From assembly GCA_963792075.1 (NCBI GenBank), contig CAWBUW010000007.1:806001-870000 (forward strand): a stretch of 64,000 nucleotides of DNA. The letters run 5' to 3'. Shown here piece after piece: positions 44,723-52,889 of the stretch. Position 1 is the first letter of the stretch; the number at the start of each line of letters is the position of its first letter. Position numbers and translations under genes: made by a program. The notes beneath the pieces are model-generated. The model was not told where the DNA came from. It did no database searches and worked only from the letters and a program-made list of their open reading frames with translations. This DNA comes from CAWBUW01 sp963792075. GTDB taxonomy: Bacteria > Chloroflexota > Anaerolineae > Anaerolineales > UBA4823.

Positions 44723-44783
44723 GCTGCCTCCTAATGTGAGTATATTTACCATTATACTCCACTTAAAAGTCCTCTTGAAACAG

Positions 44784-44828
44784 ATGTGGGGGTGTTTTGC
44801 GGGCTTTGCCCGCAAAACACCCCCACAT
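44784..44828 (-). terminator. 21-base-pair hairpin after glmS
   Basis: The arms 44784-44804 and 44808-44828 (ATGTGGGGGTGTTTTGCGGGC and complement) pair perfectly around TTT. It begins six bases after the glmS stop. The following minus strand is only weakly T-rich, so termination may be partial. Confidence 0.6.
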
Positions 44829-44834
44829 AACCCC

Positions 44835-46676
44835 TTATTCGACCGTAACGCTTTTTGCCAGGTTCCTGGGTTGATCGACGTCCAGCCCGCGCAGCGCGGC
44901 GATGTGATACGCCAGCATTTGCAGCGGGATGACCGTTGCCACCGGGCTGAGCAGCCAGGGGGTTTCAGGCACATACAAAACATGGTCCGCCAGCGAGGCG
45001 ATTTTATCATCCCCATCGGTCGCCACAGCCACCACCGGACCGCCGCGCGAGCGCGCCTGCTCGACCTGACTGATCATTTTGTCATACCAGGGATCGCGCG
45101 GCGCTAAAACGACGACGGGCATATCTTTGTCGATCAGCGCGATCGGCCCGTGCTTCATCTCTCCCGCAGGATACCCTTCCGCGTGGATATACGAGATTTC
45201 CTTCAGCTTCAGAGCGCCTTCATAGGCGATGGGCATGTTGATCCCTCTCCCCAGGTACAGGCAATGATTGGTTTGCAGCAATCCACGCGCTGCCGTCACC
45301 ACTGCCGCCTCACGATCCAGGCAGCGCCCGACGATATCCGGAATGAGCGCCAGGTCAGCTACGTATCGCCGCCGGCCGGCTTCGCTGATCGTGCCGCGCA
45401 GGTCGCCCAACAGGACTGCCAGCATATACAGATCAACCAGGGGCGCGGTGAAGGCTTTCGTCGAAGCTACGCCAATCTCCGGTCCGGTTTGCATGGAGAT
45501 AAATCCATCCGCAATGCGCATCGCCTGTGAGCCGATCGCGTTGACAATCGACCACAAACTGGCTCCGCGGCTCCGGCCCTCCTCCATCGCAGCCAGCGTA
45601 TCCGCCGTCTCGCCCGATTGGCTGATTGCCAGAACGACTGTGCCCTCGTCTACGATCGGATCCGCATAGCGGAATTCTGAAGCAATCTCCACGCTGACCG
45701 GGATACGGGCAATCCGCTCGATTTGAGTCCTGCCCACCAACCCGGCGTGGTACGCTGTTCCGCAGGCGGTGATGACGATTTTCCTGATCTGCTTCGCTTT
45801 CTCTGGCGTCAGTTTCAGCTCTGGCAGACGGATGCGAGCAGCCTCAAAATCCACTCGTCCGGCAATCGTATCGGTCAGTGAACGCACCTGCTCATGGATT
45901 TCCTTGTGCATAAAATGGCGATATTCGCCCTTCTCGGCCGAGATCAAATCCCAGGCGACCGAGTGCACTTCATAGTGCAGCGCCTCGCCTTCCAGCGTTT
46001 GGATCTTCAAGCCTTCCCGAGTGATGACTGCCATCTGGCGAGATTCCAGAAAAACGACTTTCCGGGTATGCTCCAGGATGGCGGGCATATCCGATGCGAC
46101 GAACATTTCGCCCTCACCCAGCCCAATCACAACCCCCCCCGCATTACCGATGCGGGCAGCCACCATCTTGTCCGGCTCACGCGCGGACATGATGACGATC
46201 CCATGAGCTCCGCGCAGCAGTTGGAATGCCCGCTGCGCTGCCTCTATTAGCCCCCCTTCTGAAGCGTAGAAACGTTCTACCAGGTGGACGATTACTTCTG
46301 TATCCGTGTCCGAGTTGAAGACCACTCCTTCCGCGCCCAGCTCGGCGCGCAGCTCCAGGTAATTTTCCACGATCCCATTGTGCACGACCACGAACTCACC
46401 GCTCATCCCGACGTGTGGATGCGCATTCCGTGCGCTGGGTTCGCCATGTGTCGCCCAACGGGTGTGCCCGATACCCAGGTTCCCCTGCACCGGCTGAGCA
46501 TCCACCAGCGCCGCCAGCCTGGCTAATTTCCCCGCTTCACGCCGCACCTCGATATGGCCATTTTCCAGAACGGCCAGGCCGGCCGAATCATATCCACGGT
46601 ATTCTAACCGGCGCAGTCCATTCAGAATGATCGGCGTCGCATCCTGCGGCCCAATATATCCCACGATACCACACAT
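44835..46676 (-). CDS. glmS: glutamine--fructose-6-phosphate aminotransferase (isomerizing)
   Basis: The 613-residue enzyme makes glucosamine-6-phosphate for peptidoglycan. After Met comes the N-terminal nucleophile in CGIVGYIG; the glutaminase domain has GHTRWATHGEPS and NAHPH. Two SIS domains carry the sugar site (TACGTAYHAG, SQSGETADTLAAM, ALKLKEISYIHAEGYPAGEMKHGP), and the protein ends KSVTVE as GlmS proteins do. ATG 46676 has GGAGG seven bases upstream; an in-frame start at 46703 has no such site. A leader of about 400 bases with ribozyme-like blocks precedes it, implying RNA-level control. Confidence 0.97.
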   Translation of the reverse strand: MCGIVGYIGPQDATPIILNGLRRLEYRGYDSAGLAVLENGHIEVRREAGKLARLAALVDAQPVQGNLGIGHTRWATHGEPSARNAHPHVGMSGEFVVVHNGIVENYLELRAELGAEGVVFNSDTDTEVIVHLVERFYASEGGLIEAAQRAFQLLRGAHGIVIMSAREPDKMVAARIGNAGGVVIGLGEGEMFVASDMPAILEHTRKVVFLESRQMAVITREGLKIQTLEGEALHYEVHSVAWDLISAEKGEYRHFMHKEIHEQVRSLTDTIAGRVDFEAARIRLPELKLTPEKAKQIRKIVITACGTAYHAGLVGRTQIERIARIPVSVEIASEFRYADPIVDEGTVVLAISQSGETADTLAAMEEGRSRGASLWSIVNAIGSQAMRIADGFISMQTGPEIGVASTKAFTAPLVDLYMLAVLLGDLRGTISEAGRRRYVADLALIPDIVGRCLDREAAVVTAARGLLQTNHCLYLGRGINMPIAYEGALKLKEISYIHAEGYPAGEMKHGPIALIDKDMPVVVLAPRDPWYDKMISQVEQARSRGGPVVAVATDGDDKIASLADHVLYVPETPWLLSPVATVIPLQMLAYHIAALRGLDVDQPRNLAKSVTVE

Positions 46677-46829
46677 AGTTTTGCCTCCGCAACAAACACC
46701 CATGCCGCCAGGCAGCTTCTTACAGCCCGCAGCGTACAGGGGAAAGGAGGGCAGAGGTATTTCGTGCAGATTTTATCTGTACAAAATCCCACTCCCTTTT
46801 AAAATTAATATAGAAGTAACAATTCTGGA

Positions 46830-47018
46830 AAGATATCAGGCGCTTAGCGCCCGGAAGGCTTCCGCTGATCTTTCGATTTTCCCGGTGCACAGGCTGGCAG
46901 CCTGCTGTTTGCCGGTTAGTCTCACCCTGCGGTGAGAAACCCTCATCCTCGTCAATTACAGGGATCATCAGAAAGGAGCTAATTAATCAGCCTCCTCGAT
47001 CCCCGAATCCATGCGCTG
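46830..47018 (-). ncRNA. glmS-ribozyme-like structured leader (candidate)
   Basis: Reading the minus strand: AGCGC (47017-47013) starts the block. A long hairpin follows whose base pairs ATTCGGGGATC with GATCCCTGTAAT. TTGACGAGG (46955-46947) and GAGGGTTT come next. After a ~60-base insert of two hairpins, ATCGAAAGATCAGCGG (46877-46862) leads into GAAGCCTTCCGG. The order AGCGC-P1-TTGACGAGG-GGGTTT-ATCGA-GCGG-CCGG is that of the glmS ribozyme core, whose cleavage site is before the G of AGCGC. The insert between GGGTTT and ATCGA, a weak P2 and AGCGC instead of AGCGCC are departures. Fold and cleavage are not shown. Confidence 0.45.
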
Positions 47019-47089
47019 TCTTTCCTCGAAACACGTCCTTTGCCGTGCCACCTCCGTTTCCTGTCGCCGGTACACCCAGGCGCAAAGCC

Positions 47090-47095
47090 ATTATA
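47090..47095 (-). promoter_or_regulatory. -10 box of the glmS leader transcript
   Basis: TATAAT on the minus strand would start transcription near 47083 and give a leader of about 407 bases. The 468-base gap 46677-47144 holds this leader, its candidate ribozyme and the divergent acylase promoter. Confidence 0.5.
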
Positions 47096-47132
47096 CCAAA
47101 AAAAGTTCCGAGACTTTGCATTTCTGTTAGGT

Positions 47133-47138
47133 TATAAT
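47133..47138 (+). promoter_or_regulatory. -10 box of the leaderless acylase gene
   Basis: TATAAT ends six bases before the ATG at 47145; the gap is ATATAT and holds no ribosome site. Confidence 0.6.
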
Positions 47139-47144
47139 ATATAT

Positions 47145-49580
47145 ATGGCAAAAAAGAATAACCCCCTACTCTCACTTGGCTTGGCAGCCGGCGCAGTCGC
47201 CGGACTGGCGGGTGCAGCCTACTACTGGCTGCTGCGACGTTCCCTGGCGCAAAAATCCGGCTCGATTCACCTATCCGGCTTGCACGCCCCGGTGGAAGTG
47301 GTCCGCGACCATTGGGGGGTCCCGCATATCTATGCGCAGGACCTTACCGACCTGGTCTTCGCCCAGGGCTATGTGCATGCCCAGGACCGCCTGTGGCAGA
47401 TGGATTTCAACCGTCATCTGGTCTCAGGGCGCGTTTCTGAGCTTTTCGGCCAGGTCTCCGTCTCCCTCGACCGTTGGATGCGTACGCTACGCATGCGTGC
47501 CACAGCGGAACAAGAAGTTTCCCTGCTTACGGAGGAAGAACGTGGCATGCTCGAAGCCTATGCCCAAGGCGTCAATGCCCGCATTGCCCGCGGCCCCCTG
47601 CCTGTGGAGTACACGCTTTTGGGATACCATCCTGAACCGTGGGCCGCTGCCGACAGTCTCTCCTGGACGAAAATGATGGCCTGGACTCTTTGCGTCAATT
47701 GGGAAACCGAGATTCTGCGTGCATTGCTCGTTTCCCGCCTGGGGCCTGAGCAAGCAGCCGAGCTGGAGCCACCCTACGCCCCTGGACTGCCTTATGTAAT
47801 TCCTCCCGGCGTGGATTATTCTTGCCTTTCCGCCGAACCGCTCCGCCGCGCCAGCGCAGCTCAAAAATTTACAGGCCCCTCTGCCCGCGATGGCCTGGGC
47901 AGCAATAACTGGGCGATCCATGGCAGCCGTACCACTTCCGGGAAACCCCTTTTCGCCAATGATATGCACCTCGGGCTGACGATTCCCTCCGTTTGGTATG
48001 AAAACCACCTGGTCGCGGGAGATCTGCAGCTCTCTGGCATTTCCTTCCCAGGCATCCCCCTGATCATTTCCGGCCATAACGGGCACGTCGCCTGGGGGTT
48101 TACCAACGGCTTCCCAGACGTGCAGGATTTGTACATGGAACATCTGCGCACAAACGAAAAGGGGAATGTGCAGTATGAGTTCAAAGGCGAATGGAAAGAT
48201 GCCCAGGTCGTCCATGAGGCCATCCAGGTCAAAGGCGCAGATACAGTCTTCGAGGACGTGGTGATCACCCAGCACGGCCCGATTATCAACTCACTCAACC
48301 CGGACCTGGCCGGTGAGACTCCGTTGGCCATGCGCTGGACAGCCCTGGACCCGGCAAATATGATCACCGCGGTTTTGGGTATGGTCACAGCCAAGAATTG
48401 CCTGGAGTTCCGCCAGGCGCTGCGTCACTGGGGTGTTCCGGTGCAAAACGTCGTCTCAGCAGATGTGGATGGAAACATTGCGTACTCTTATCCAGGTCGC
48501 ATCCCATTGCGCGCTCCAGGTGAAGGTCGCCTGCCTGTGCCTGGCTGGTCGGGGGAGTATGAATGGCAAGGGTATATTCCCTTCGAAGAGCTGCCACATA
48601 TGTACAACCCCGCCCCAGGGTATATCGCAACCGCCAACAACAGGGTTGTCGATGCGGGCTATCCCTATTTCCTCGGCAATGACTTTGTCGGCCCAGGCCG
48701 TATTGCGCGCATCCATGAATTGATCAACTCGGTTGATAAAGTAGATATATCCTTTATCCAACGCATGCACTTAGACCAGGTATCGATCCCGGCTCGCACC
48801 GTAGCGGTCCACCTGACACAGGTCCAGACTGACGATCCTGAGCTACAGATCATCCTGCGCCAACTCCAGGAATGGGATGGCAATCTCGCAGCTAACAGCT
48901 CTGCCGCCAGCCTCTATGAAGCGTTCATGCAGTGCCTGGCGACTCGCCTGCTCGAACCCCGCTTGGGCGATCTAACCCAGTACTACATGGGCAAAGGGAT
49001 TACACCAGTTCTCGATGAGACCAGCTTACTCGGAGAGCGCTGCCGGGAATGGCTACTGCAGCTCCTCGACCAACCGGACTCGCATTGGTGGGATCTGGGC
49101 CAAGGCGAAAACCGTGAACAACAAATTCTCTTGGCGCTGCGTGCTGCCGTGGATTTACTTAAAAGCAAGCTGGGGCCGGGTTTTAATGATTGGAGCTGGG
49201 GAAAATTGCACAGTCTCACCCTGGCACACACGCTGGGCGCGCAGAAGCCGCTGAATCTCCTGTTCAATCGCGGTCCCTTCCCCATGGGTGGCAATAGCGA
49301 TACGATCTGGAACTCCCAAATCTCGCTCCATGCCCTGGATAAAGGCACCATGATAGGCCCGCCCTTCCGTTTTATTGCGGATTTGGCAGACCTCGGCCAC
49401 AGCCTGGGCCAGCTTCTGCCCGGCCAATCCGGTCAACCCAGCAGCTCGCATTATACAGATAATATCCCGGCCTGGCTCAAAGGTGAATACCATCCGATGC
49501 TCTATCATCACCAGGACATTCTCGAACATGCCGAAGCAACGCTGCACTTACTGCCTGTGCAAAAAATTAGAGATGATTGA
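47145..49580 (+). CDS. penicillin acylase-family Ntn-hydrolase
   Basis: This 811-residue precursor has an N-terminal membrane helix (about residues 8-30) in place of a cleaved signal. The A-chain segment includes GVPHIYAQDLTDLVFAQGYVHAQDRLWQMD. The self-cleavage site is GLGSNNWAIHG near residue 250, whose Ser becomes the B-chain nucleophile. GHNGHVAWGFTNGFPDVQDLY and NRVVDAGYPYFLGNDF follow as in the family. Family members hydrolyse beta-lactams, acyl-homoserine lactones, lipid amides or peptidoglycan-like amides; the substrate here is open. The start at 47145 is supported by the adjacent TATAAT. In-frame codons upstream (from 47040) would precede the promoter. Confidence 0.9.
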   Translation: MAKKNNPLLSLGLAAGAVAGLAGAAYYWLLRRSLAQKSGSIHLSGLHAPVEVVRDHWGVPHIYAQDLTDLVFAQGYVHAQDRLWQMDFNRHLVSGRVSELFGQVSVSLDRWMRTLRMRATAEQEVSLLTEEERGMLEAYAQGVNARIARGPLPVEYTLLGYHPEPWAAADSLSWTKMMAWTLCVNWETEILRALLVSRLGPEQAAELEPPYAPGLPYVIPPGVDYSCLSAEPLRRASAAQKFTGPSARDGLGSNNWAIHGSRTTSGKPLFANDMHLGLTIPSVWYENHLVAGDLQLSGISFPGIPLIISGHNGHVAWGFTNGFPDVQDLYMEHLRTNEKGNVQYEFKGEWKDAQVVHEAIQVKGADTVFEDVVITQHGPIINSLNPDLAGETPLAMRWTALDPANMITAVLGMVTAKNCLEFRQALRHWGVPVQNVVSADVDGNIAYSYPGRIPLRAPGEGRLPVPGWSGEYEWQGYIPFEELPHMYNPAPGYIATANNRVVDAGYPYFLGNDFVGPGRIARIHELINSVDKVDISFIQRMHLDQVSIPARTVAVHLTQVQTDDPELQIILRQLQEWDGNLAANSSAASLYEAFMQCLATRLLEPRLGDLTQYYMGKGITPVLDETSLLGERCREWLLQLLDQPDSHWWDLGQGENREQQILLALRAAVDLLKSKLGPGFNDWSWGKLHSLTLAHTLGAQKPLNLLFNRGPFPMGGNSDTIWNSQISLHALDKGTMIGPPFRFIADLADLGHSLGQLLPGQSGQPSSSHYTDNIPAWLKGEYHPMLYHHQDILEHAEATLHLLPVQKIRDD

Positions 49581-49605
49581 CTCGGATTCAATTTCTTGCT
49601 ATATT
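49577..49605 (+). promoter_or_regulatory. promoter of the orphan aptamer RNA
   Basis: TTGACT (49577-49582, overlapping the acylase stop), a 17-base spacer and TATATT (49600-49605) predict a start near 49612, upstream of all three aptamer candidates. Confidence 0.7.
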
Positions 49606-49635
49606 GTTTATACAAGTTCTTTAAAAAGCACTCCG

Positions 49636-49722
49636 AAAAGGCTAACTCATGCGAAAGCTGAGGGCGCAAAGCAGTGGATCTAAAACCTGCTAACAAATCT
49701 GGATCCATTCCAGAGCCTGGTC
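49636..49722 (+). ncRNA. GEMM-like aptamer 1 (degenerate)
   Basis: GGCTAA (49640-49645) precedes a GAAA-tetraloop hairpin with arms CTCA/TGAG and GC/GC (49646-49662). GGCGCAAAG (49663-49671) and GGATCTAAAA (49676-49685) follow. This is the GEMM order GGCAAA, P2 with GAAA loop, GACGCAAAG, GGGTCTAA. The 3' half is hard to align, so this is the least certain of the three. The base before GCTAA is G. Confidence 0.42.
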
Positions 49723-49899
49723 AGAGGTAAGTCCAGGCTGGTCGAAACAGGCGAAAAAACGGTTTATTAATTTAACCGCAAGAAGGTTCCGAATACATTT
49801 ACCAGGCCTGACCCAAACAGGCTACGTAAAGAATAAGTAAGAACCATCACGTAAACCAAATTTCACCCAAAAACAGGTCAAGACAGCCTTGCTGCCGAT

Positions 49900-50004
49900 A
49901 ATAGCAAACTTTGTGAAAACAAAGGACGCAGAGTGATGGATCTACAGCCGGAAAGACAGCGCCGCCAAGACGGAAAGGTCATACGAAGGTCAGGATTGCC
50001 ACAC
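49900..50004 (+). ncRNA. GEMM aptamer 2 (c-di-GMP-I/cGAMP class)
   Basis: AGCAAA (49903-49908) is followed by the hairpin CTTTGT-GAAA-ACAAAG (49909-49924), GACGCAGAG (49925-49933), GGATCTA (49938-49944), a second stem region and ATTGCC (49995-50000). GCAA pairs with TTGC to close the junction. The base before GCAAA is A, where c-di-GMP sensors have G and c-AMP-GMP sensors have A (family knowledge, my alignment). Confidence 0.65.
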
Positions 50005-50011
50005 CAACCGT

Positions 50012-50103
50012 ACAACGCAAAACTGGTGAAAACCAGTGACGCAAAGTCATGGGTCTAAACCTTAAGTCATAATATAAAAAGGTATGATTGCCAGACTGCC
50101 GAA
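50012..50103 (+). ncRNA. GEMM aptamer 3 (c-di-GMP-I/cGAMP class)
   Basis: GCAAA (50017-50021) leads to ACTGGT-GAAA-ACCAGT (50022-50037), GACGCAAAG (50038-50046), GGGTCTAAA (50051-50059) and TATGATTGCC to TGCCGAA (50083-50103). All conserved GEMM blocks are present in order. The base before GCAAA is C, which is unusual. Confidence 0.72.
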
Positions 50104-50122
50104 GAGTGCTTTCCTTATCAAT

Positions 50123-50161
50123 AAAAAAACCAGGGCGTGCTTCACACGCCCTGGTTTTTTT
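50123..50161. terminator. bidirectional terminator closing the aptamer RNA
   Basis: Arms CCAGGGCGTG (50130-50139) and its complement (50145-50154) are flanked by seven A and seven T. It lies 20 bases after aptamer 3 and also serves the convergent gene ending at 50169. The 588-base gap 49581-50168 holds the promoter, three aptamers and this hairpin, with no convincing gene. Confidence 0.88.
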
Positions 50162-50168
50162 AGCAAGG

Positions 50169-50693
50169 CTAGGCTGCCCGTCCCGCCTTCAGGGAATCTT
50201 GTAATTTCTGCAATCCTTCCAGATCCCCATTTGCAGCCAGCGCAGCCTGTTGCGGCCAGGTGCCCGGATCTGCGATGCGCGCCAGGCGCTCATCCACCGA
50301 GGACAGGAGCGTTTTGATCTCCTCTGGCTGCATCGCGGCCAATTGAGCGAAGGTGCTCACGCCTTTCTCCTTCAGCACACCCGAAATTCGCGGTCCGATG
50401 CCCTCGATCAGGATCAGGTCATCTGGCTTCACTTCGGCCTGCGGTTCAATTACATCGACGTTTGAAATCGTCGCATGGAGCAAGACTTCCTCAACACGCG
50501 CTGGTGCAGCTACAGCGGCCTCCTCATGGAAAGCATCGGCGTGTTCTTCATGATCACCGTGAACAACGTCATGCTCATCATGGTCGTGGCCAGCCGGGGC
50601 GTCTTTAGCGCTTTCTCCCGCGCTGCGCCGCAGTGCCCACCAAACAACGATGATGATAATAACCAGGGCTACCAAACTCAGAAACACGTCCAT
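50169..50693 (-). CDS. membrane protein with helix-hairpin-helix domain
   Basis: The 174-residue protein has one N-terminal membrane helix (VFLSLVALVIIIIVVWWAL), a His/Asp/Glu-rich middle (about residues 30-65, many HD and HE pairs) and a C-terminal HhH-like domain. That domain contains LIEGIGPRISGVLKEKGVSTFAQLA and ADPGTWPQQAALAANGDLEGLQKLQDSLK. The domain is common in Chloroflexota proteins of unknown role; its DNA binding is not established. The His-rich segment could bind metal. ATG 50693 has AAGGAG nine bases upstream. Confidence 0.7.
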   Translation of the reverse strand: MDVFLSLVALVIIIIVVWWALRRSAGESAKDAPAGHDHDEHDVVHGDHEEHADAFHEEAAVAAPARVEEVLLHATISNVDVIEPQAEVKPDDLILIEGIGPRISGVLKEKGVSTFAQLAAMQPEEIKTLLSSVDERLARIADPGTWPQQAALAANGDLEGLQKLQDSLKAGRAA

Positions 50694-50796
50694 CAGATCA
50701 CTCTCCTTATCAAAGATGATTAGAAATTCATCTTAATTTTAAACCAAACCGATCAAATGTCAAACAAGCTGAACTCCCAGCTTCCTACTCAGACCT

Positions 50797-50833
50797 GGAG
50801 CATGTCAGATTGGCTCCCGATCTGACATGCTCC
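50797..50833 (-). repeat. hairpin spanning the end of the GH36 gene
   Basis: GGAGCATGTCAGAT (50797-50810) and its complement (50820-50833) pair around nine bases. The stop codon at 50805 and the last codons are inside it. No T run follows. Confidence 0.55.
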
Positions 50834-52882
50834 CTTCAGGCCTCACTTCAATGATTACCTCCCCATCTCCGGGCAGGTCAAAGGAAAGCAGGTTTGGACC
50901 ACACACAAACGAAAATGGCACGGGCTCCCCATTCACGCGTACATTTTCAACCGGCCGGTCTAACCATACCAGGAATACGCCCCTTCCTCGCACCTGAAGA
51001 TGAAGAATATCCGGGGTCAACCAGCGCTTTGCCAGGATGGCCCCCGCGCTGTTAAAATAATCCACTAAGCCCAATGCTGCAGCACCCTCTCGGATCGGAA
51101 CGATCGTAAACACCTCGTAGCCCAGCTCCGGAAGTTCTAGCGCCCAGGCTTCCCACCGTTTTAATGTACGCATCTCACGACGGCTATGTGCATATACTAC
51201 ATAACAATCTGCTTCCAATAAATCCACATCCCCAGGCCGGATAGTACCCTGAAGCTTAAGCCTCTCTGTGTTGGCTTCAGCCTCTCCGCTATAACGGCAG
51301 TTGAAAACACCCACCACCCCGGCATCAGTATTCAAACTCCAAATCTTGTACAGGACATCCTCACGCGTTGGGTCCACAAACAAGCAGTCGCGCGTGGGGC
51401 GTCCCGGGCGCTGGGCACGTAAAGTGCGCCCATCTGGCAGCACCAGCTTCCGCAGCAGATCAAAATCATGTGCGCCAGGCTTGTCCGAGACAAATACTGG
51501 CGCGCCGCTCACCGCCCGTCCAGCGGCATGGAATCCACCGGCCGGATGTCCCGATTGGAACATATCCCAATCGGGCCAGATGAACTCACCAAACCAGGCC
51601 CCTGCGAGCGCATTCACGTACAGGTGCCGGCCATGTGTTTCCGGCTTCCAGGGCCAAAAATCCGTCGAGGTGCGGGTCAGGTTAGAATTCAACGCCCCAT
51701 ACAACATCTCGTTCGCATTTGACATGCAGTTTATCAGGTTGCCCTGGAAATGTACCTGGGCTGACCCCTCCAGCGCCTCGCGCACCGCCCGCATATAGGC
51801 CACTCGCCCGCCATATCCTGCGGAGACGCCTTCGATCGAAGCCTGGTTATCGACCTTGACCCCATCCACCCCCTGCATGCGCAGGATACGATGGTAATCG
51901 TTGTAGAAACTCGACAGGTGCTCGGGAGGCACGGTCCCGACGATATGCCCCCACCAGGTAGCGTTATGATCAGGACAGTGGTACAAGATTCCCGGGCCAA
52001 ACGAACGCCCAAGCGACCGGACACCGTAGCCGGGAAGCGCCCTCCCATCTACGCCGCCCCAGTAACCGAGCACCGCATGCCAGACAGTGAATGTCTGGAT
52101 GCCATATTCTTCTTTGGCCATGTGCACCGTCTCCACCAGCCCGCCAGGGAATTTTTCGTTTGCTGCGAGGCCGGTCAGGCGGTATTCGCCGGTTGGCATC
52201 TTGTCGATTTGCTGCCAGCCATCGTCCATGATCAGCCATTTCGGCTGCACGCCCCCTTGTTTAAACTCTCTAACCCCTGCTGTACCAGCGCGTGGGAGAC
52301 CTGCATGTAGAATGCGTCCCAGGTACACCATCCGAACTGGTCCATGAAACTCGGCACGCCTTTCTCCCGGCGCAGCCGGCCCGTTTTCAACCTGTCCATA
52401 ACACTCATCGCTGCCCGTTCCAACAAGTCAAATGGCTGGTCACCGATCGCGATGAACAGACCTGTCACCTTTTCTGTGGCGACGGCCGGATCATTGGACT
52501 CGACAACAAGCGCCAACCCACGCTCGCCTTCACCTTGCAAAGCCGCGCGGAAATCTCCATCCACGAGGGGGACGAACAATGCTACCTGCCCATTTTCCAG
52601 TTCGGTCAGCAGGAATTGCGTCTCGGGCGGCACTTCCCCTACTTTCTCGCCGCAGCATGCCGTATTCCAATATGGCTCATAGCGGTGCAATGCCGCCCAA
52701 CGCCGCACACCCACAAGTTCGCCCAATGGTATCTTGTGCCAGGCAGCGCGTTCATCAGCCACGACCTGGATCCACGCACCAAACTGCTGTTCAACTGATG
52801 CCAGGCTTACGCCGGGTGGTACGTTTTCAAGCAGGGGATTTCCCTGAACATGCAGGGAATGTTTCTCAAGAGAATCGCTCAA
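50805..52882 (-). pseudogene. GH36 raffinose synthase/alpha-galactosidase-like gene with one frameshift
   Basis: Two frames together encode one ~690-residue GH36 (Sip1/raffinose-synthase-type) protein. The upstream part runs from TTG 52882 to GLESLNKG. The downstream part continues at GGVQPKWLIMDDGWQQ with the catalytic region GVDGVKVDNQASIEG and MFQSGHPAGGFHAAGRAVSG. The break is in a run of five C (52252-52256 on the plus strand); one more base would restore the frame. All conserved parts are present, so a sequencing or assembly error is at least as likely as a young pseudogene. The gene follows GH31 by seven bases. The expected substrate is an alpha-galactoside. Confidence 0.8.
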
Positions 52883-52889
52883 GGTATAC

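Noticed and set aside
44723..45016. N-terminal extension of the UbiA gene in the same frame
   Set aside because: It runs into glmS on the same strand. AGGAGG before ATG 44722 and the membrane-protein start fix the real beginning.
46839..46851. Alternative glmS-ribozyme cleavage site AGCGCC in the leader
   Set aside because: This AGCGCC is half of a small GGCGC-TTA-GCGCC hairpin and is not followed by a TTGACGAGG block, unlike AGCGC at 47017-47013.
49745..49830. Possible fourth GEMM aptamer between candidates 1 and 2
   Set aside because: GGCGAAA and a CGGTT/AACCG hairpin are present, but GACGCAAAG and GGGTCTAA equivalents are not convincing.
49936..50058. 40-codon plus-strand frame (MDLQPERQRRQDGK...) across aptamers 2 and 3
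   Set aside because: It consists of conserved aptamer sequence and shows no protein-like pattern. The AAAGGA before it is part of an aptamer helix. A small peptide cannot be excluded.
50084..50317. 77-codon plus-strand frame after the aptamers
   Set aside because: It begins inside aptamer 3, crosses a perfect terminator and is antisense to the HhH protein gene.
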